NCBI GenBank assembly: GCA_961205875.1
Contig: OY540813.1
Span: 13,549,001-13,613,000 of the forward strand
Length of the DNA stretch: 64,000 bases
Reading direction: 5' to 3'
Origin: Sialis fuliginosa
Taxonomy: Eukaryota > Arthropoda > Insecta > Megaloptera > Sialidae
Part shown: positions 11,269-24,487 of the stretch, piece by piece
How the letters are laid out: every line of letters starts with the position of its first letter
Numbering within the stretch: the first letter of the stretch is position 1
The notes under the pieces: model-generated
The model's database searches: none
What the model was told of the DNA's origin: nothing
What the model saw: only the letters and a program-made list of their open reading frames with translations
Program-made: the position numbers and the translations under genes

Positions 11269-11579
11269 ATAAAAAACCTGGTAACGTGACTATATCTATT
11301 GCAACAAGATAGAAAATAGAATCCGTAAATAGACTGACGACAACAAGCAATACAGTATTGGTTAAAAAAAAGTCCAAATTCGCGCTAACCACAGTACCGC
11401 GGTGATCGCGGAAGTGAAGGCTGGACCACCGGCCGGTGGGCGGTAGCTGTTGCCGATGCGGTTTTTAGGTCACCACGTTCTATACAGATTCCACATTACC
11501 TATACACACGATTAGAAATTTCAATGACTTTTCACTTGTAACAAAACGGGGACAGTTTTTGAATATGTGTTTTGTATAT

Positions 11580-12276
11580 ACAGGGTGGTCCGGTTTGGGA
11601 TACAGAGTGGATAAGAGTTGATTACTTGGCTCATTGTGTGTAAAAAATTGTACGGGAAGGTGGGATCTATCTTCAACACCCACTGAGCTACAAAATAATT
11701 TTATTGTTAATGGTAATTTACATAATTTTAAAACTAATTATGTAATTATAAACAAAAAAATGTATGACTGTTTTATTTAATAGGGTAGGTAGCAAAATAG
11801 TCACTTTAGGGATTATTTAGATAAATTTATAACTAGAAAACTGTAAGATCCAGATCCAAACTTTGAAAGGTGAATTTGTAGGTAACATTATGACGCACCA
11901 AAATAATGATAAAAAATACCACATATTGTAGGTACTTTTGGAGAAAAATCTCATTTTCATAAAAATTTTCAAAAAAGGAATACTTATATTTTTTTATTTT
12001 CATGAGCAATAACTCTGAATTGGAAACACGGCTAGCAATAATGCTAATACTGAATAATACGTTAGTTAATTACTCATTGTGGTTGCTTAAATTACGTTAT
12101 TTTGGAAGTTATGGGATAATCTTTGTTTGTAAGTACTACTCTAAAGGAAGTTTTTAAACATCTTGTAGCTCAGAGGGTGTTGAAGATAGACCCCACCTTC
12201 CCGTACAATCTTTTACTCACAATGAGCCAAGGAATCAGCTCTTAAAATATCTGTATCCCAAACCGGACCATCCTGT
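11580..12276. mobile_element. Inverted-repeat transposon, ACAGGGTGGTCC family (0.7 kb)
   Basis: Terminal inverted repeats start ACAGGGTGGTCCGGTTTGGG and continue to GATACAG at both ends with one mismatch. Long subterminal arms also pair: ggctcattgtg, gtacgggaaggtggg and atcttcaacacc at the left have reverse complements at about 12160-12230. Both sides are flanked by TATA, consistent with a TA-type target. The AT-rich interior has no transposase frame, so the element is non-autonomous. A truncated relative lies at 39661. Confidence 0.88.
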
Positions 12277-15086
12277 ATATACACAGTATTTTGATCGTAA
12301 AGAAGCCAAAGCGACCAACTTTTTTAAATTCTCCAATTTTTTTTCGTAGAATTATTAGGATAAAATTTAAAGCTATGTATTAAATTTTATACGGTAAAAT
12401 AATTGTACACATATCGAATAGAACGCTTTTAAAATTTTAAATCCCTACTTTGCAATGCTTTTTACAGATTCAATTTTCATTCATTTTTCTGTGTAATGGG
12501 ATTATAAAGAAAGTTTAAGATTGCATTAATTTTTATAACGTGTAGATTGTAGATATAAAAATATTTTTAGACTAAATATGTTGATAGGTGCCACTCAAAA
12601 GTGTAAAGTTAATGTTACGGTCGATCTTTGTAAAAAAAAGTAATGAATGGCGCCTTAAGCATGCAATATTTTTTGCCACTCCTATGATATGTAATGTTAT
12701 TGTGATTGCACCCTTGCAATTAAACGCCCATATGATGGATTACATATTTATGTGTTTAGTAATGGTTTTATTGTATTTTTGAGAGATTTAATACACTTAA
12801 TTTTAAGAAATTTAATTTGTAAATCAATTATTCAAATTAAAGTATTTGATTTTTTATATTTTTAATATATTTTTTTTAAATATCAATACAATTTTATTTA
12901 AGTACCTAATAATGCATTGGTGAAATTTTCGGACATTCTTCTACTTAATTACCAGCTGGATAACATGCGTGTGAATGAAAAACATTTACATAATTTATGT
13001 ATAGAGACATACATATTTGTGTGTAAAAGTTATTTACAGAATCTACGGTGAAATTTCAAATTATGTAACTGTGCCTTGAAAAAAATATTCGTTTAATATC
13101 TACAGTGAAAACAGTGCCCAAATTGAAATAGCCGTTCCATTATCGTTTTCCATATTTAGTGTTATTTTCTGATTTCTTGATGCAGAATTTTAATCACCAT
13201 TATTTTCAGGTTATTATGTATTTTTATTTGCCCCTTAGGCTCAACTCAGACAAGCCACTTCCAATCACTAAAAAATGACTCGAAGTGGATGGCAGTGAGC
13301 GATTTTTTAGTGGCTCGTCTCAATTGAGACTTATTGTTAGTAATCGAAAACGAACTATATCTACCGTTCTTTTTGCAATATATGTATATCCTAGCTATTT
13401 CATATATTCATGAGAATAATATCACCGTTAGTATTATATTGAGATATCATTTTCCGTACACAATTACCGGCATCTAATTGTAAAAGGTAAAAATAAAGGA
13501 CTCATAACAGTATTATTACCATTTAGTTCCAAAATAATTCGCTCCTAACAACAGCGGCGTATCATTTAGGTATAGAAAAACACATACCATATATACTTTC
13601 CTAATTAAACAATACAACATTAAATTAAACAGAAGTCCATGTTCATTGATCAAACGCCTACAATGTAACCAGTTATATAAATTATTAGTTTTATATATAT
13701 TTTTAAATGCTAACCGTAGATATATCTACACATGCATTTTAACTGTTACTTTATATACGATTCCTACACTGTTATTTGCATGTATAAGTTACAAGAAATA
13801 TAAATGTAAGTATTTGCATACTAGAAAGAATTAATTCATCAATTTTAACAACTCGGTTAAACCTCACAAAGACTAATGGCCATGAAACTCTGCCAATGCA
13901 CCAGAAACCTTGATGTGTCCGTTACGCGGAATGTCAACCAACTTTCATTTGCACAAAAACACCCAAAATTAACATGTGTCCACTTAAATGGCTCCAACCG
14001 ATCGAAAGCAGTTGTTCTCAACAGGCGGATTTTATAGATTTTTCTGTATTTGAATAATGTTAATGAAAATAATAAAAATAATAAATAATAGTAAATACAT
14101 ACATTAATAAACTTATTAAATATAAAGTCAATCTATTTTATACTTAAATTACAATAAAAAAAAGTTTCGTATTAGTTTAAAAACAATTAATTTAAGTAAA
14201 TATCGAATTAAAGATGCCAAAGGAGTTACAATTTTAATTGATTGGTAATGTTATTACAACATTGGAGGTAGTCATTTTGATTTCTGAACGACTCAAATAT
14301 AAAAAAAAACAGGAACCTCTCACATGACCAGTTTTTTTTCCTGATAACATTTAGGTATATCAAAAGTTCCATCAAAATGATTTACAATATGTTATTTAAC
14401 AGTTTTTTTTAATATGTTTCTGTTGACATTTCGATTATCTAAATGTCACACTAATTATTTATCAATACAATATTAAACTTTTACAAAATGTGTGGCATTT
14501 AAAAACAATTTTTTAATATAATAGATATATGTATGTCTAAATAAAAATCGATTGTAAGGGTAGTACCAGTTATAAGTTCGGTAAATTAACAATAAAAAAA
14601 TCAGATTATTGATAGAAATATTAATTTTTATAAATATTGAAAAAAAATATTTTTTTTAAATTAACTTTTTGAGTAAAAAAATATGTTTGAACGGTAATTC
14701 TGACGAACGTTTTAATTACTTCATTATGCATTTTGTTAAATATAAAATTATAATAAAATGTATATGTTATTTCAGTGGTGCAATTCTGGACCTAACCAAA
14801 TTCCTTTTAGCATATTTTAAAATATTGATCAATTTTAATATGCACGAATTGATGTTACATTTCGTCATCAACTGAATTCGCAATATTTTCATAACATTTG
14901 AATTGTAATTTAAATGTTCATTTTGTGTTCTAATTCACAAGCATTTTTACAAAACAATTTTATTTTTTAGTGATTTAATTTATATAATAAATATAATATT
15001 TACTATTACATAAGTTTTTATTTTTATATAAAAAACACTATATGAGCAGAAATATAAATAATTATATACATACTATTTCTTTGAAG
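12277..15086. other. Gene-free AT-rich interval
   Basis: Nothing credible as an exon. A partial palindrome lies at about 13238-13331 (actcagacaagccact against the complement of agtggctcgtctcaattgag), and a hAT-like end (CAGCGGCGTATC) at about 13552. Short frames here are low-complexity chance readings. Confidence 0.5.
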
Positions 15087-15200
15087 ATGGCCGATAGGAT
15101 TCGACTGAAACGTCGTCAAGAAGACAACACAGAACGCGAAGCTACCCGGAATTTTTCACCAGCATCTACCTCAGCTCGCGGAATACAATATTTCAACTAA
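15087..15200 (+). other. GC-rich 37-codon open frame, possible transposon tail
   Basis: A sharp GC-richer patch carries an ATG frame reading MADRIRLKRRQEDNTEREAT and then RNFSPASTSARGIQYFN before a stop. The motif gccgataggattcgactgaaacgtc resembles gat-agg-tcgaaacgtc motifs near the ends of dispersed insect retroelements, possibly Penelope-like; this is recalled, not tested. A weak acceptor-like tract (tatttctttgaag) precedes the ATG. It could be a retroelement remnant or a small coding exon; I favour the former. Confidence 0.3.
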
Positions 15201-15322
15201 TACTTTTATTTATATATTTACTACTAGAAAATGAAGAAACTGTGGATTATTATATTAGTTACATAAACCTTAACCACAATAAAACAATGTCACTCGACAC
15301 GTGTTATATAATGTCACAAGAA

Positions 15323-15450
15323 GGCCCCCGTTCAATCAAATATAAATATAAATAATTAATAAACAATGAAATCATTTACACTATAGGTATCGCTCATGTC
15401 TCGGTCCAATCAAGCTCCTATACTGAATATTTGACTGGAGTGAGACTGGT
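15323..15450 (-). mobile_element. MITE with GGTCTCGC-type ends, copy 1
   Basis: Related in inverted orientation to 23918-24059. Shared pieces include the run caatcaaatataaatata, acactatag and the ends ttgactggagtgagac. Both copies are themselves roughly palindromic. No coding content. Confidence 0.65.
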
Positions 15451-18400
15451 ACGATAGTCTGGATCGACCCTAATAGTTCCAGGAAAACTATTCTGTTGTG
15501 GTTAATATGTAGTTTAGGTACATAGTTAGTTTAACTAATAACTTAATTTTTTTTATTTTATGTAAAATATAAAACAATATGAATGTTACAATATTTTATA
15601 AAATGGTTCAATGTGAACTTAAGACAGTTTGACCTTTTAATGGTCAACGATTGTATTTTGTTTTGTTCGCACGTAGATTTGCAAGTGAAAGTCCAACTTG
15701 TTGCTAAGGTAGGTTAAACAGACGGCCATTCCGATATTGTTATAAAACAAGCAAAAACTTGTTGTTCCAATGCTGATACTTTGATATTACATATGCATAT
15801 AAAAACCAATTAATTAACTTATTTCTGGATCGTTATTAAATAGAGCGACATTAGTCGACTGAAATTTATTGTTTTGAAAAGGAAATGTCAACAAGTTTTA
15901 TATATTTAATTACAAATATTAAATGTCATTGAAATTAGATGCAAGGGTAGTTGTTTTTCTAGCAGTTCTCAAAATTTGGTTCTTCATTTAGTAAATAATT
16001 TTGGGTTAATTGACTTTAAAACTTATAATAAGACAGATCTTTATTAGGTCAAATTTGATTTTAACTTTTTTACAAAACGAGACCAACTTCAAGTACTTAA
16101 TTAAAAATCAATTAAATTATGACAAAAAAACTATAATTGAAGCCCTTTTACACATTTCAGAAACTTAATGTATGAAAAATAAACATTTATGAAATCACGT
16201 ATGATTATTTGAGTACCACGAATTTTTTATTGTATTATGTCTTTGTCATTTCAGGATAAGAACAATAAGATGCAGCTTTTATTACCCACTCCATAATTAT
16301 TTTGATATAAATGGATACTATTATGCATTAATATATCAACAGCTGAAGGAAATGGAAATATGTATCTAATTAACCAATAAAACGCCATATTAATTTTTTT
16401 TCAATAAAAATAAACATAAAAAAACGCATGAATGTATTTTTCCTTGCCCGCGTGTAAAAAACGTTGATATATCGACATGAGTTTTGTGTGGGTTGATACA
16501 TTAGTGCAAAACAGTATCCAAATATTACAATTGTTTCGATTGTATTGTATATCTATTTGCTTAAATTTCTTGTTATATTACAGGCATAAATTTTACCGAT
16601 TGTTTTCAAAAGAGCCTTTTTTGCTCTTCACCAAATTTTTTAATATTCCTATGTATTAAAATTTCCTTTTTAAATTTTCATAAAACCGCTGTGGAAGAGA
16701 GGGTTCTTAAACGTTTATCCATATATTTTTTGCATGTCCCCTACACTACTCACACCACTCTCACCTGGTTACGCCACTGTTTTATTAATTCCGAATATAG
16801 AAACAACTCTATTAGTGGCGCGAGTCAAGTGTGAATGTTAATCTGCCAGTTAAAAATACAAACAAGTATATTCATATCCGCATTTACAAAAAAATCTGAA
16901 GTAGATCAAAGTTATGCTCATAATTATCTAAATCACTTCCACTGTCGAACGACATTTTTAATGTTGTAAAAATCTAAAATTACAAATGACAAAAAATTGG
17001 CTACAGGCGTTTCTAAAAACATTTGTACAAGCAATAAAACAAACCAAGTGGAAACTATTTTAATGAAAAATATAATTGTTTTTTCGTTTATCATTATAGG
17101 TATATAATTATATGTATAATAAATCTATTTAAAAAAGATGTTAAGTGATAACTTTCATAATTTTACTATTGTCTGAAGTGAGATTCGAGTCGGTATTAAA
17201 AAAAAACACCAGTTATTATTTTTTATAAGCAATTATATCTGATATAAAAATTTCAATTTCAAACAAGCGAATATAATATCTTATTAACTTTATAGGTATA
17301 TGCAGTTACATATTTATGAACTGATTATATACTAAAAAAATATATTTCGAGTGTCTCAGATGACGAAAAATGCCCACTATTACCCACACTTGCTACCTTT
17401 TCAAATAGAATTTTCTTTAGAATAAATTAATAAGTAAGGTACTGGTCTTGGATATGACTCTAGTAATGGCTATTTTTAAATTAAACTGAATTAGAAATAT
17501 TTGTTTACTACCATTTCTGAATATTAATCTATGTATTGTATATACATTTAACTATCTTACAGCGTGATTTGATCACAATCGGCCACTAGGTGTCAAAATG
17601 GTGGACATTTAAACTAATTATTAGTATACTTTATTTATTAATTAATATATTATCATAGCAACTGCGTTACATTGTTTCAAATTTGACGATTCTTTCATTT
17701 ACATCTTTTCTGTCGTAGTACTTATCATTTTGTAGTTATTAGTAAGTGTCCATCACTGCGTGCTCATTACTGGTTTTACTTTATCCATTACTGGAGAAAA
17801 AACATAAACAAAATAGAAGGCTATAATTTAAAAAAAAAACTATATTTGCTGACTTTGATAGTTAAAAAGATTAAATAAAGAACGGCCATAACTGGTGCCA
17901 GTACCTTATATACAAACATTACAACTTTATTTTTTACATTATACAATTCATACATACATACAAAGTAGAATGCAATGGCAAAGTAATTATTTAGGCATGT
18001 ATTCATTTCTAGAACAAAAATCTAAAAATAAGATAACATTACAAAAGGATCACATTCTCTTAAATAGTCTCATGTACAATAAAACTTCCGTTATTTATAT
18101 AAGAAATACTACGAACACAAACTAAATCAAATCAATTTTGACGTTTTACAGAACACTAAACAGATTTATTCAGATTATTTTATACACCTTTTTTTCTTAT
18201 GCATTCACACGTGAGTAACCGTTAGCATAATTAATTATTTATACCCATAAAGAGCTGAACCTTTCTTCTGATTTATTACCAAGCACGAAGAACCTAAATT
18301 CTTTTCGATAGATAAAAATAATTAGCTTGATAAGAACAGGTATGTGATGTGTATGTATGCTGTGATGGAGCACTTTCTCTTTATACAAATAGACAGAAAA

Positions 18401-19251
18401 AGTTATTAGAAACAACGGTGAACGTGCTCTAAAGTATTAGAATTCTCACGGATAATGGCCAGGCTTTGATAACTGTCTAATGAAAACATTGTTAAGATGA
18501 AATCTGAAGTTCATATGTAATAGACACGTAGTCGTACGTTTGCCAGCGGCGAGAAGATAATCATATAATAATAAAAAGACTAATAATATGTATGTATGTA
18601 TAAAATTTAGTATTAAAGATTTTTTTGCGTCGCATCATCACACAATAAAAGAGTAGGTAATATATGTATATATGTATAAGTGTGTAAGCCATTTAGTAAA
18701 TATAAATGAGGAGCTGCGGAACAAAACCGGTTTGTTTGTACCAACTTGAAAAAAATCTGCTGAACCGATTTTAATGGTACTTTCACTGTGCTAAATTCTA
18801 TTATCCTAGAATTCGTTAAGACTTTAGGCTATATGATGAATGATTTTCGGCAGGCTTGTATTAAAGAAAATTTACAATTTTTTTTAATAATAATTGAGAT
18901 GTTACTAATTTTAATGTAATTGAACATTCTCTGATTTGGAAATACACGCAAACATAGTTGCGCGAAAATTCTAAATGAAATAGAAAATAAGTATTTAATC
19001 ATAGTTGTATTTAGTAGCTCGCAGCATTATATTTGCGGTAAGTTATTGATAAAAAAATGGAAATATAAAAATTATAATTTTGAAAGTTTTAAAATGACTG
19101 TGGTTAAAATAGCCTTGCAATATTTATTCAAAAGATATGTTTCCTTGTTGTAATAGTAGATAAGTTTACACTCAATTATTATATAAACGGAAGTTGCGAT
19201 ATTTAATTTAAGGTAGCCAATATACCTACATATAAGGCTGCACAAATCTAA
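15451..19251. other. Gene-free AT-rich interval
   Basis: No credible exon. A hAT-like right end (CTGGTTACGCCACTG) ends at 16779, and a dispersed-repeat tail (ctgaaccgattttaatggta) lies at about 18761. Short frames at 16477, 17821 and 17895 are AT-rich chance readings. Confidence 0.5.
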
Positions 19252-19746
19252 TTAAGGGGTTACATCTAATGTATTAATTAAAAAATTTTTATTGGCCTAA
19301 ATGATGTAGAAACATCTTAAAAATAATATTCAAAAAAGATTATAAGCAAAAAAAAATTATTTTTATTTTTAGAGCTTATTTAAAATGGTAAAAAATGAGT
19401 ATATGGTAATGTAAAGAAGCACCGTAATTCGGTCTGAAGCCAAACAGAAGCAAAATAAACAATCGAAAACCGTCAAACCGACAAAGTCTCGAAAAAAGTC
19501 GGAACAAAATTTTATACTCATTTTTATCGAAACCACATTTTTAAAAACTTGGCCATTTTCCATCTGATCGACATGAAATTTTAACTGTAACTTCATAGAT
19601 AGATTTTACATCGAAATACACAAGATTTTTACGATTGGTTAATAATTACGGTTTTTAATACACGATTTTTGGTCCAAAGTAATACAAAACTTACAAAAAT
19701 AAAAAAAGTTTCATTTCCGAAATGACGATTAGACGTAACTCCTTAA
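19252..19746. mobile_element. TTAA-bounded inverted-repeat element (about 495 bp)
   Basis: The left end TTAAGGGGTTACATCTAAT and the reverse complement of the right end, TTAAGGAGTTACGTCTAAT, match at 17 of 19 positions. TTAA at both tips fits a TTAA target site, as in piggyBac-type elements, although the tips differ from canonical piggyBac CCC ends. The interior contains no transposase. Confidence 0.65.
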
Positions 19747-21256
19747 GTCATACCTATCTAAAAGTATTTTGGAACCGACTCTTCAAGTTAAGCTCATGCT
19801 ACATTTTTCGTAGCTACAGATGTATAAATATTCGATCGTTCGTAAAAACATAACGAATAAGGTTACACTTCAGTTTAAAAGAAGTAGTCTAAATAACTTG
19901 ATTCTTCTTGTCGGTACACATGTAATAATAAAATTCACAATGATAGGAATTATAAAGTAGCACAGTAACACAGTAAAAATAAATTACTAGACTATTTTAA
20001 TCAATCATCGTGTTATTAACCTGTTCTATCTTGTACTTTATTACATAAATTTGCATACATAATAAACTATTGTAAAGAAATATTTAAACAATGCAAACAG
20101 GAATCGTACGTCGCATTTTATATAATCACATATTCGATGTAACATTATACATAAGATATAAAATAAATACGCTTGCAATAATAATTATATATTGCTTTTT
20201 TCGTTGATTATTGGTTCTGATTTTGCTTATGTTCAAACAATTGATTAGTAACTGTAAACGCATATTTATTGAATTACCAAATCATTATATAAGTTATGGT
20301 AAGCTATTCGAATATTTTTTTATGTTTGTGAAATGAAAATAAAATTAAAACCCACGTATTCAAATAAACACTATTGAAAAAACATGAAGACAATAGGATA
20401 CGGATATAAGACTCCTGAAAATATCAATAGCGACTTTCTTTATTTAGCTAAATATATGTATATTATTTAATAAATGCAATATTATCTATACATACAATAA
20501 GCTACATTTTCTCTTTCAAAATTTCTATCAATATTGTAGCTTATAAATGGTAGCCCCTATGCTCTATACTGTATTTTGGATTTATATTTTTTATATGTAC
20601 TAGTTAAACGGTACCAGCACCTCAACCATACTATAGGTGTTCCGTAAATCAGGAAAAATTATATTCAAAATATTTTTTATATAATCATTTCAAAGTGTCT
20701 GCCGTTGTATTGCAATATAGCATAAAAAATAAAAATCCCTATAGATCTTAAAAAGAAAAATGTTTTGCACAAGAGCAATATAAGACGATATCTATTTATA
20801 CTTATTAAGAAATTACGGATCTATGCACACAGTTATTTCATATTTTTATAATTAATTGTTACAAAACTTTGATTATTCATGTCGTTGATTAATAACAAAT
20901 ATTTTTGCGTATTTGTATCAAACATACCTGAGTCGTGTATTTGCAATTATGCCTATGTTATTTAATTAAATAATACAATCATGTCTATCGAAACGTGTTA
21001 TTGCCAAATTACTATAAATATCTGCTATACTGCCTTTAATGATATGCTTTCATTGTACTGCCACAATAATAATGATATTCTATCCGTTCTGTGTTACAAA
21101 ATAACATACATACTATAGCAATATGAATAATGTATGTATTATACTATATAAGTGTCACACCAGTGGTCTACAATTATCAAACGTTATTTGATAGTATAAT
21201 AATTCTGAAAATATCAATATTAAATGATAACTTGGTAGAAAAATTATTGTTATTGC
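19747..21256. other. Gene-free AT-rich interval
   Basis: I see no exon, RNA gene or clear repeat in this stretch; only low-complexity AT-rich DNA and chance frames. Confidence 0.5.
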
Positions 21257-21553
21257 CAGAGCCGGCTTTAGCAAGTTTGGCACCCTGGGCGAGATTTATT
21301 TTTCCGCCCACTCTCCCCCTAAAAAAATGTTCAAAAATCACCAAAAATGTCAATTAAAATTGATAAATTAACAAATAAGTTGAATAGTTAATATTTCAGT
21401 TTGGCGCGATCCTACAGACTCCAAAAAAGTTTACTCGAAAATTAGGGCCTGTACACTGATTTGAACCAAAAAAAACGTATGCCCCATTGTGCGTCGCCCC
21501 ACCTGGCGCCCCGGGCGGTTGCTCTGGTTCGCCCTCCCCTAAAGCCGGCGCTG
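21257..21553. mobile_element. Non-autonomous hAT element with 8-bp target duplication
   Basis: Ends are CAGAGCCGGCTTTAG and the complement of CTAAAGCCGGCGCTG. The flanking octamers are gttattgc and gttattgt (7 of 8), the duplication length typical of hAT transposons. It shares blocks with 29667-30246: gggcgagatttattttt, ccccctaaaaaaatgtt, tgtacactgatttgaacc and cgccccgggcgg. The open frame crossing its left end is not a gene. Confidence 0.9.
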
Positions 21554-22065
21554 GTTATTGTAAACAAATATTTTTTTATATAATAATATAAAAAAATACT
21601 TATCTGAATATTTTTATAATATGTTCCTAGATAAATTACTTATACCACATTTTACATTGAAAATTTGAAAGTGACAAAATTAAGTTTAATCAAGACCTTA
21701 TCGATTGCAATCTGCGATAGAGGTCTCCGCCGTTTGTGGAACACTTTCATGCGACAATGGAGAGTTTTGAATACAAATTATTCCACACATATAAATATAA
21801 TGCACATATAACGGTGTATATTTTATATGTTGTATATGTATCATAAACGTTTTCGAAAGTGTAATAAAAAACAAAAACGACCAACACCCGCACTCGCGCC
21901 GTTGTTACATAATCGTTACGTGTAGGTTACGTAATGTGTTGTCTGTCACATGTGTACTTCCTGTTGGTCCAGTGGGTGACGTATTTGGTTGTAGATTTTA
22001 ATACTGATATAGATTTTGATAGATTTATATGTAGATATACATATGTGTATTTAAATATTGCTATG
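21554..22065. other. Gene-free stretch with a GC-richer patch
   Basis: A GC/CpG-richer patch at about 21700-21985 (gaggtctccgccgtttgtgg, cacccgcactcgcgccgttg, gttacgtaatgtg, ggtgacgtatttgg) contrasts with the flanks. It may be an enhancer or promoter, but I see no exon. Confidence 0.3.
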
Positions 22066-22258
22066 TTCGGTATTATCAAGTAATTTAAAGCTCCTTTAGC
22101 GCTAAATGCTCTTTTAACCTAAATTTTGTATATTACAAACGTGATTTAAATCAATATTTAGGCTCTCAATGAAAAATGTACATATTTTATGCTTGGTTCT
22201 GTTAATAATATAACAGTTAGTTAATGGAGCATTTAGTTAAATTTGGTAATACCGGGCG
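22066..22258. mobile_element. MITE of the CCGGTATTATAAAG-like family
   Basis: The left end (ttcggtattatcaagtaatt, then taaatgctc) pairs with the right end (gagcatttagtt, then ggtaataccgggc) as an imperfect palindrome of about 190 bp. The tips resemble 24221, 37357, 52893 and 62526. Non-coding. Confidence 0.65.
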
Positions 22259-23917
22259 TTAGTGTAATAATATAGATTGAGTTAATTCAGATCTGCATTG
22301 ATTACTATAGATCTACTTGAATCTACGCAAATCAAAATTTTTAAAAACAATTAGATCTATACATAACTAATTTGATCTAATTAGATCTGCAACTTAATTC
22401 GGTCATCTTTGTTTCTTAAATCTATACAGATCTAACAATAATTGGATCTACGAAAATCTAAGAAAAAAATATATAGATACAAATTAAATTTTCGATCTTA
22501 AATATTTGATAAACATTTTGTATCTCCCATTTAACTGCAAATAAATGTCGGTACAAAATATATACTTATCGCTCATTTGCTACAATAATGAAATAACTCA
22601 AAAATTGCTATTTTTGAGTTGTTTATACAGGAAAAACCATTAGTACATGTGAACTTCTGTAACTAACTTTACGATAGAGCATAAATATATTTGAAAATTA
22701 TCATATAAAGTTATACCAATTCAAAACTTTAAACGTGTCTCCTGAAAAATCACAATTTTTGAGTTATGTCAATGTTGCAGTAAATGAGCAATATGTTTAT
22801 CATGAATTATTTTAATAAGTAATTGTGAGAAGTTAAATTGGGTTCAGGACGATTTATATAGGCACTAACATCTATTTTTGTTTCATTAACATAAAATTCA
22901 TATCTAAAAAAACATAAACAATTATCAATAAACAAACGGACACGCACAAACTAATACTAGATCATTTTAATCTAGAGCACACATTGCACAGATGCTGTAA
23001 TTAAGCGATGTGTAGACGCTTCCACGTATGTACGTTTAGTTATTTTTCGCATGCACATAGTGTGCTGTGGACAGTATGTCACGTGTCCGCGCAGGGCGAA
23101 CTCGTAACCTGCTAAACTATTGTCTTAGTTTTTCTGTATTCAGGTTGTTTCTGTTCTTGTACAAATTTTACGCGGAATGTACGGTAAAGTCTAATATTTA
23201 CATTACAATTAAGAGTTGTAAGTTTGTGTCATATACTATTGACATGTTTACAATGTTTGTAGAATTATAAATGAGTGTGAAAGAAAATGAATATACAATA
23301 TATGCTATTAAAAAAATATATATTTTAAAAATTTACCAGGATTATATTACTATAGTAAGGTAATATATTTGTGACGTAATTATATAAATTTCAAATATTA
23401 CTATAAGTGGCAAACAAATTTCGAACTCTTGGACATCAATTTTTCAAATATTCCGAATTTTCAAAGCAATTATAAAAGCTAAAAATTATATCATTATTTA
23501 AAAAAAAAATTGAGTACAGGCTGCAACTTTAACATATATCACATTTTATTTAAAAATTAAAATTCATGATAGAAACAAATATGAGTCATAATTTATGGTG
23601 ATTATAACGAACTAGATGACAAGTAAAAAGAAGAGTTTTTCAGATGTTATCATAATATGTAGAATACCCGACCATGACCTTAGATTAAGATTATATAATT
23701 TCATTTCATATCAAGGAAAAGTCATGAACCTCCTTGTAAAATATGTATGCATGATTTCATTAAAATTCTCGCTCTTTTTGATTTAATTTGATTTATATAA
23801 TTAATTCATTTCAATTGTGTCGCCCTTGATTCTTGTTTTTTCATCAACATTGATAATAATATCTTTTTGTAATACATTTGTATAAATAATAATGTAGCAG
23901 GACTAATGTCCCAGTCC
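22259..23917. other. Gene-free stretch with low-complexity repeats
   Basis: At 22280-22480 the words gatct and atct(a/g) recur irregularly (agatctactt, agatctatac, gatctaattagatctg, ggatctacg), like a decayed tandem. A GC-richer patch at about 22975-23110 (tgtcacgtgtccgcgcaggg) has no recognisable gene. Confidence 0.4.
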
Positions 23918-24059
23918 GGTCTCGCTCCAGTCAAATATTTAGTAGGTACTTATAGTAATATTGTATCGGAGCGTGATTGGAACGAGACCGACACGATAAC
24001 TATAGTGTGAATGCTTTAATTGTTTATTGTATATTTATATTTGATTGAAGCGAGACCCT
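23918..24059 (+). mobile_element. MITE with GGTCTCGC-type ends, copy 2
   Basis: The left end ggtctcgctccagtcaaata and the right end tatttgattgaagcgagacc form inverted repeats around a non-coding core. It is related, in opposite orientation, to 15323-15450. Confidence 0.75.
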
Positions 24060-24220
24060 TATGCTAAAGCTCATAATATGATAACATACATTTTGGCAAT
24101 TCTTTGATTTATTTTTGTGTATTCTTTCATTTGATATGTTCATAATATTTCTATTCATTCGAGAATCACGTTTAAATAAATAGTAATTTAATTATATTTA
24201 AACTAAACAGGTACACTTGT

Positions 24221-24487
24221 GCCTATATTATAAAGAATTTGCTAGAGTGCAAATGCACATTAGCTTCCAGCTAACACTATCTGCTAGGTGTCAAATTGTT
24301 ATGAAATTGCTCGATATTTTAGAGCAGTGGTAATAAATGCATAATAATGTAAATGCACACTTGGCAGCAGTTATTTTAAGTCGCTGATTTTACTTATCGC
24401 GCGTGCGTCAATATTTAATACCTAGCTGATAGCGTCAGCTGGAAGCTAATTTGTATTTGCACTCAATCAAATTCTTTATATACATTG
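24221..24487. mobile_element. Palindromic MITE of the TATTATAAAG family
   Basis: The left arm (tataaagaatttgctagagt, then attagcttccagct) pairs with the right arm (agctggaagctaat, then ttgcactcaatcaaattctt). Internal blocks (ttgttatgaaattgctcgat, then cagtggtaataaatg) recur inverted in 62526-62707. Confidence 0.8.

Larger units (their letters stand above)
8081..11579. other. Gene-free AT-rich interval with repeat fragments
   Basis: No credible exon on either strand. It contains a common insect repeat motif at about 10000-10070 (gggacccgtacctcaaaata, then cggaacccttataggatcac), one member of a two-copy repeat (10828-10985), a hAT-like left end at 11156 (CAGTGGCGTAACCAG), a 15-base poly-C run (11254-11268) and a minus-strand AG|GTAAGT junction at 9785/9786. 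Confidence 0.5.

Noticed and set aside
11156..16779. hAT-like left end (CAGTGGCGTAACCAG) and right end (CTGGTTACGCCACTG) as one 5.6-kb element
   Set aside because: Flanking octamers (catacatt and ttttatta) do not match and no transposase lies between; more likely two independent remnants.
22280..22480. Tandem satellite based on the word AGATCTA
   Set aside because: Spacing is irregular and units are not alignable; treated as low-complexity sequence.
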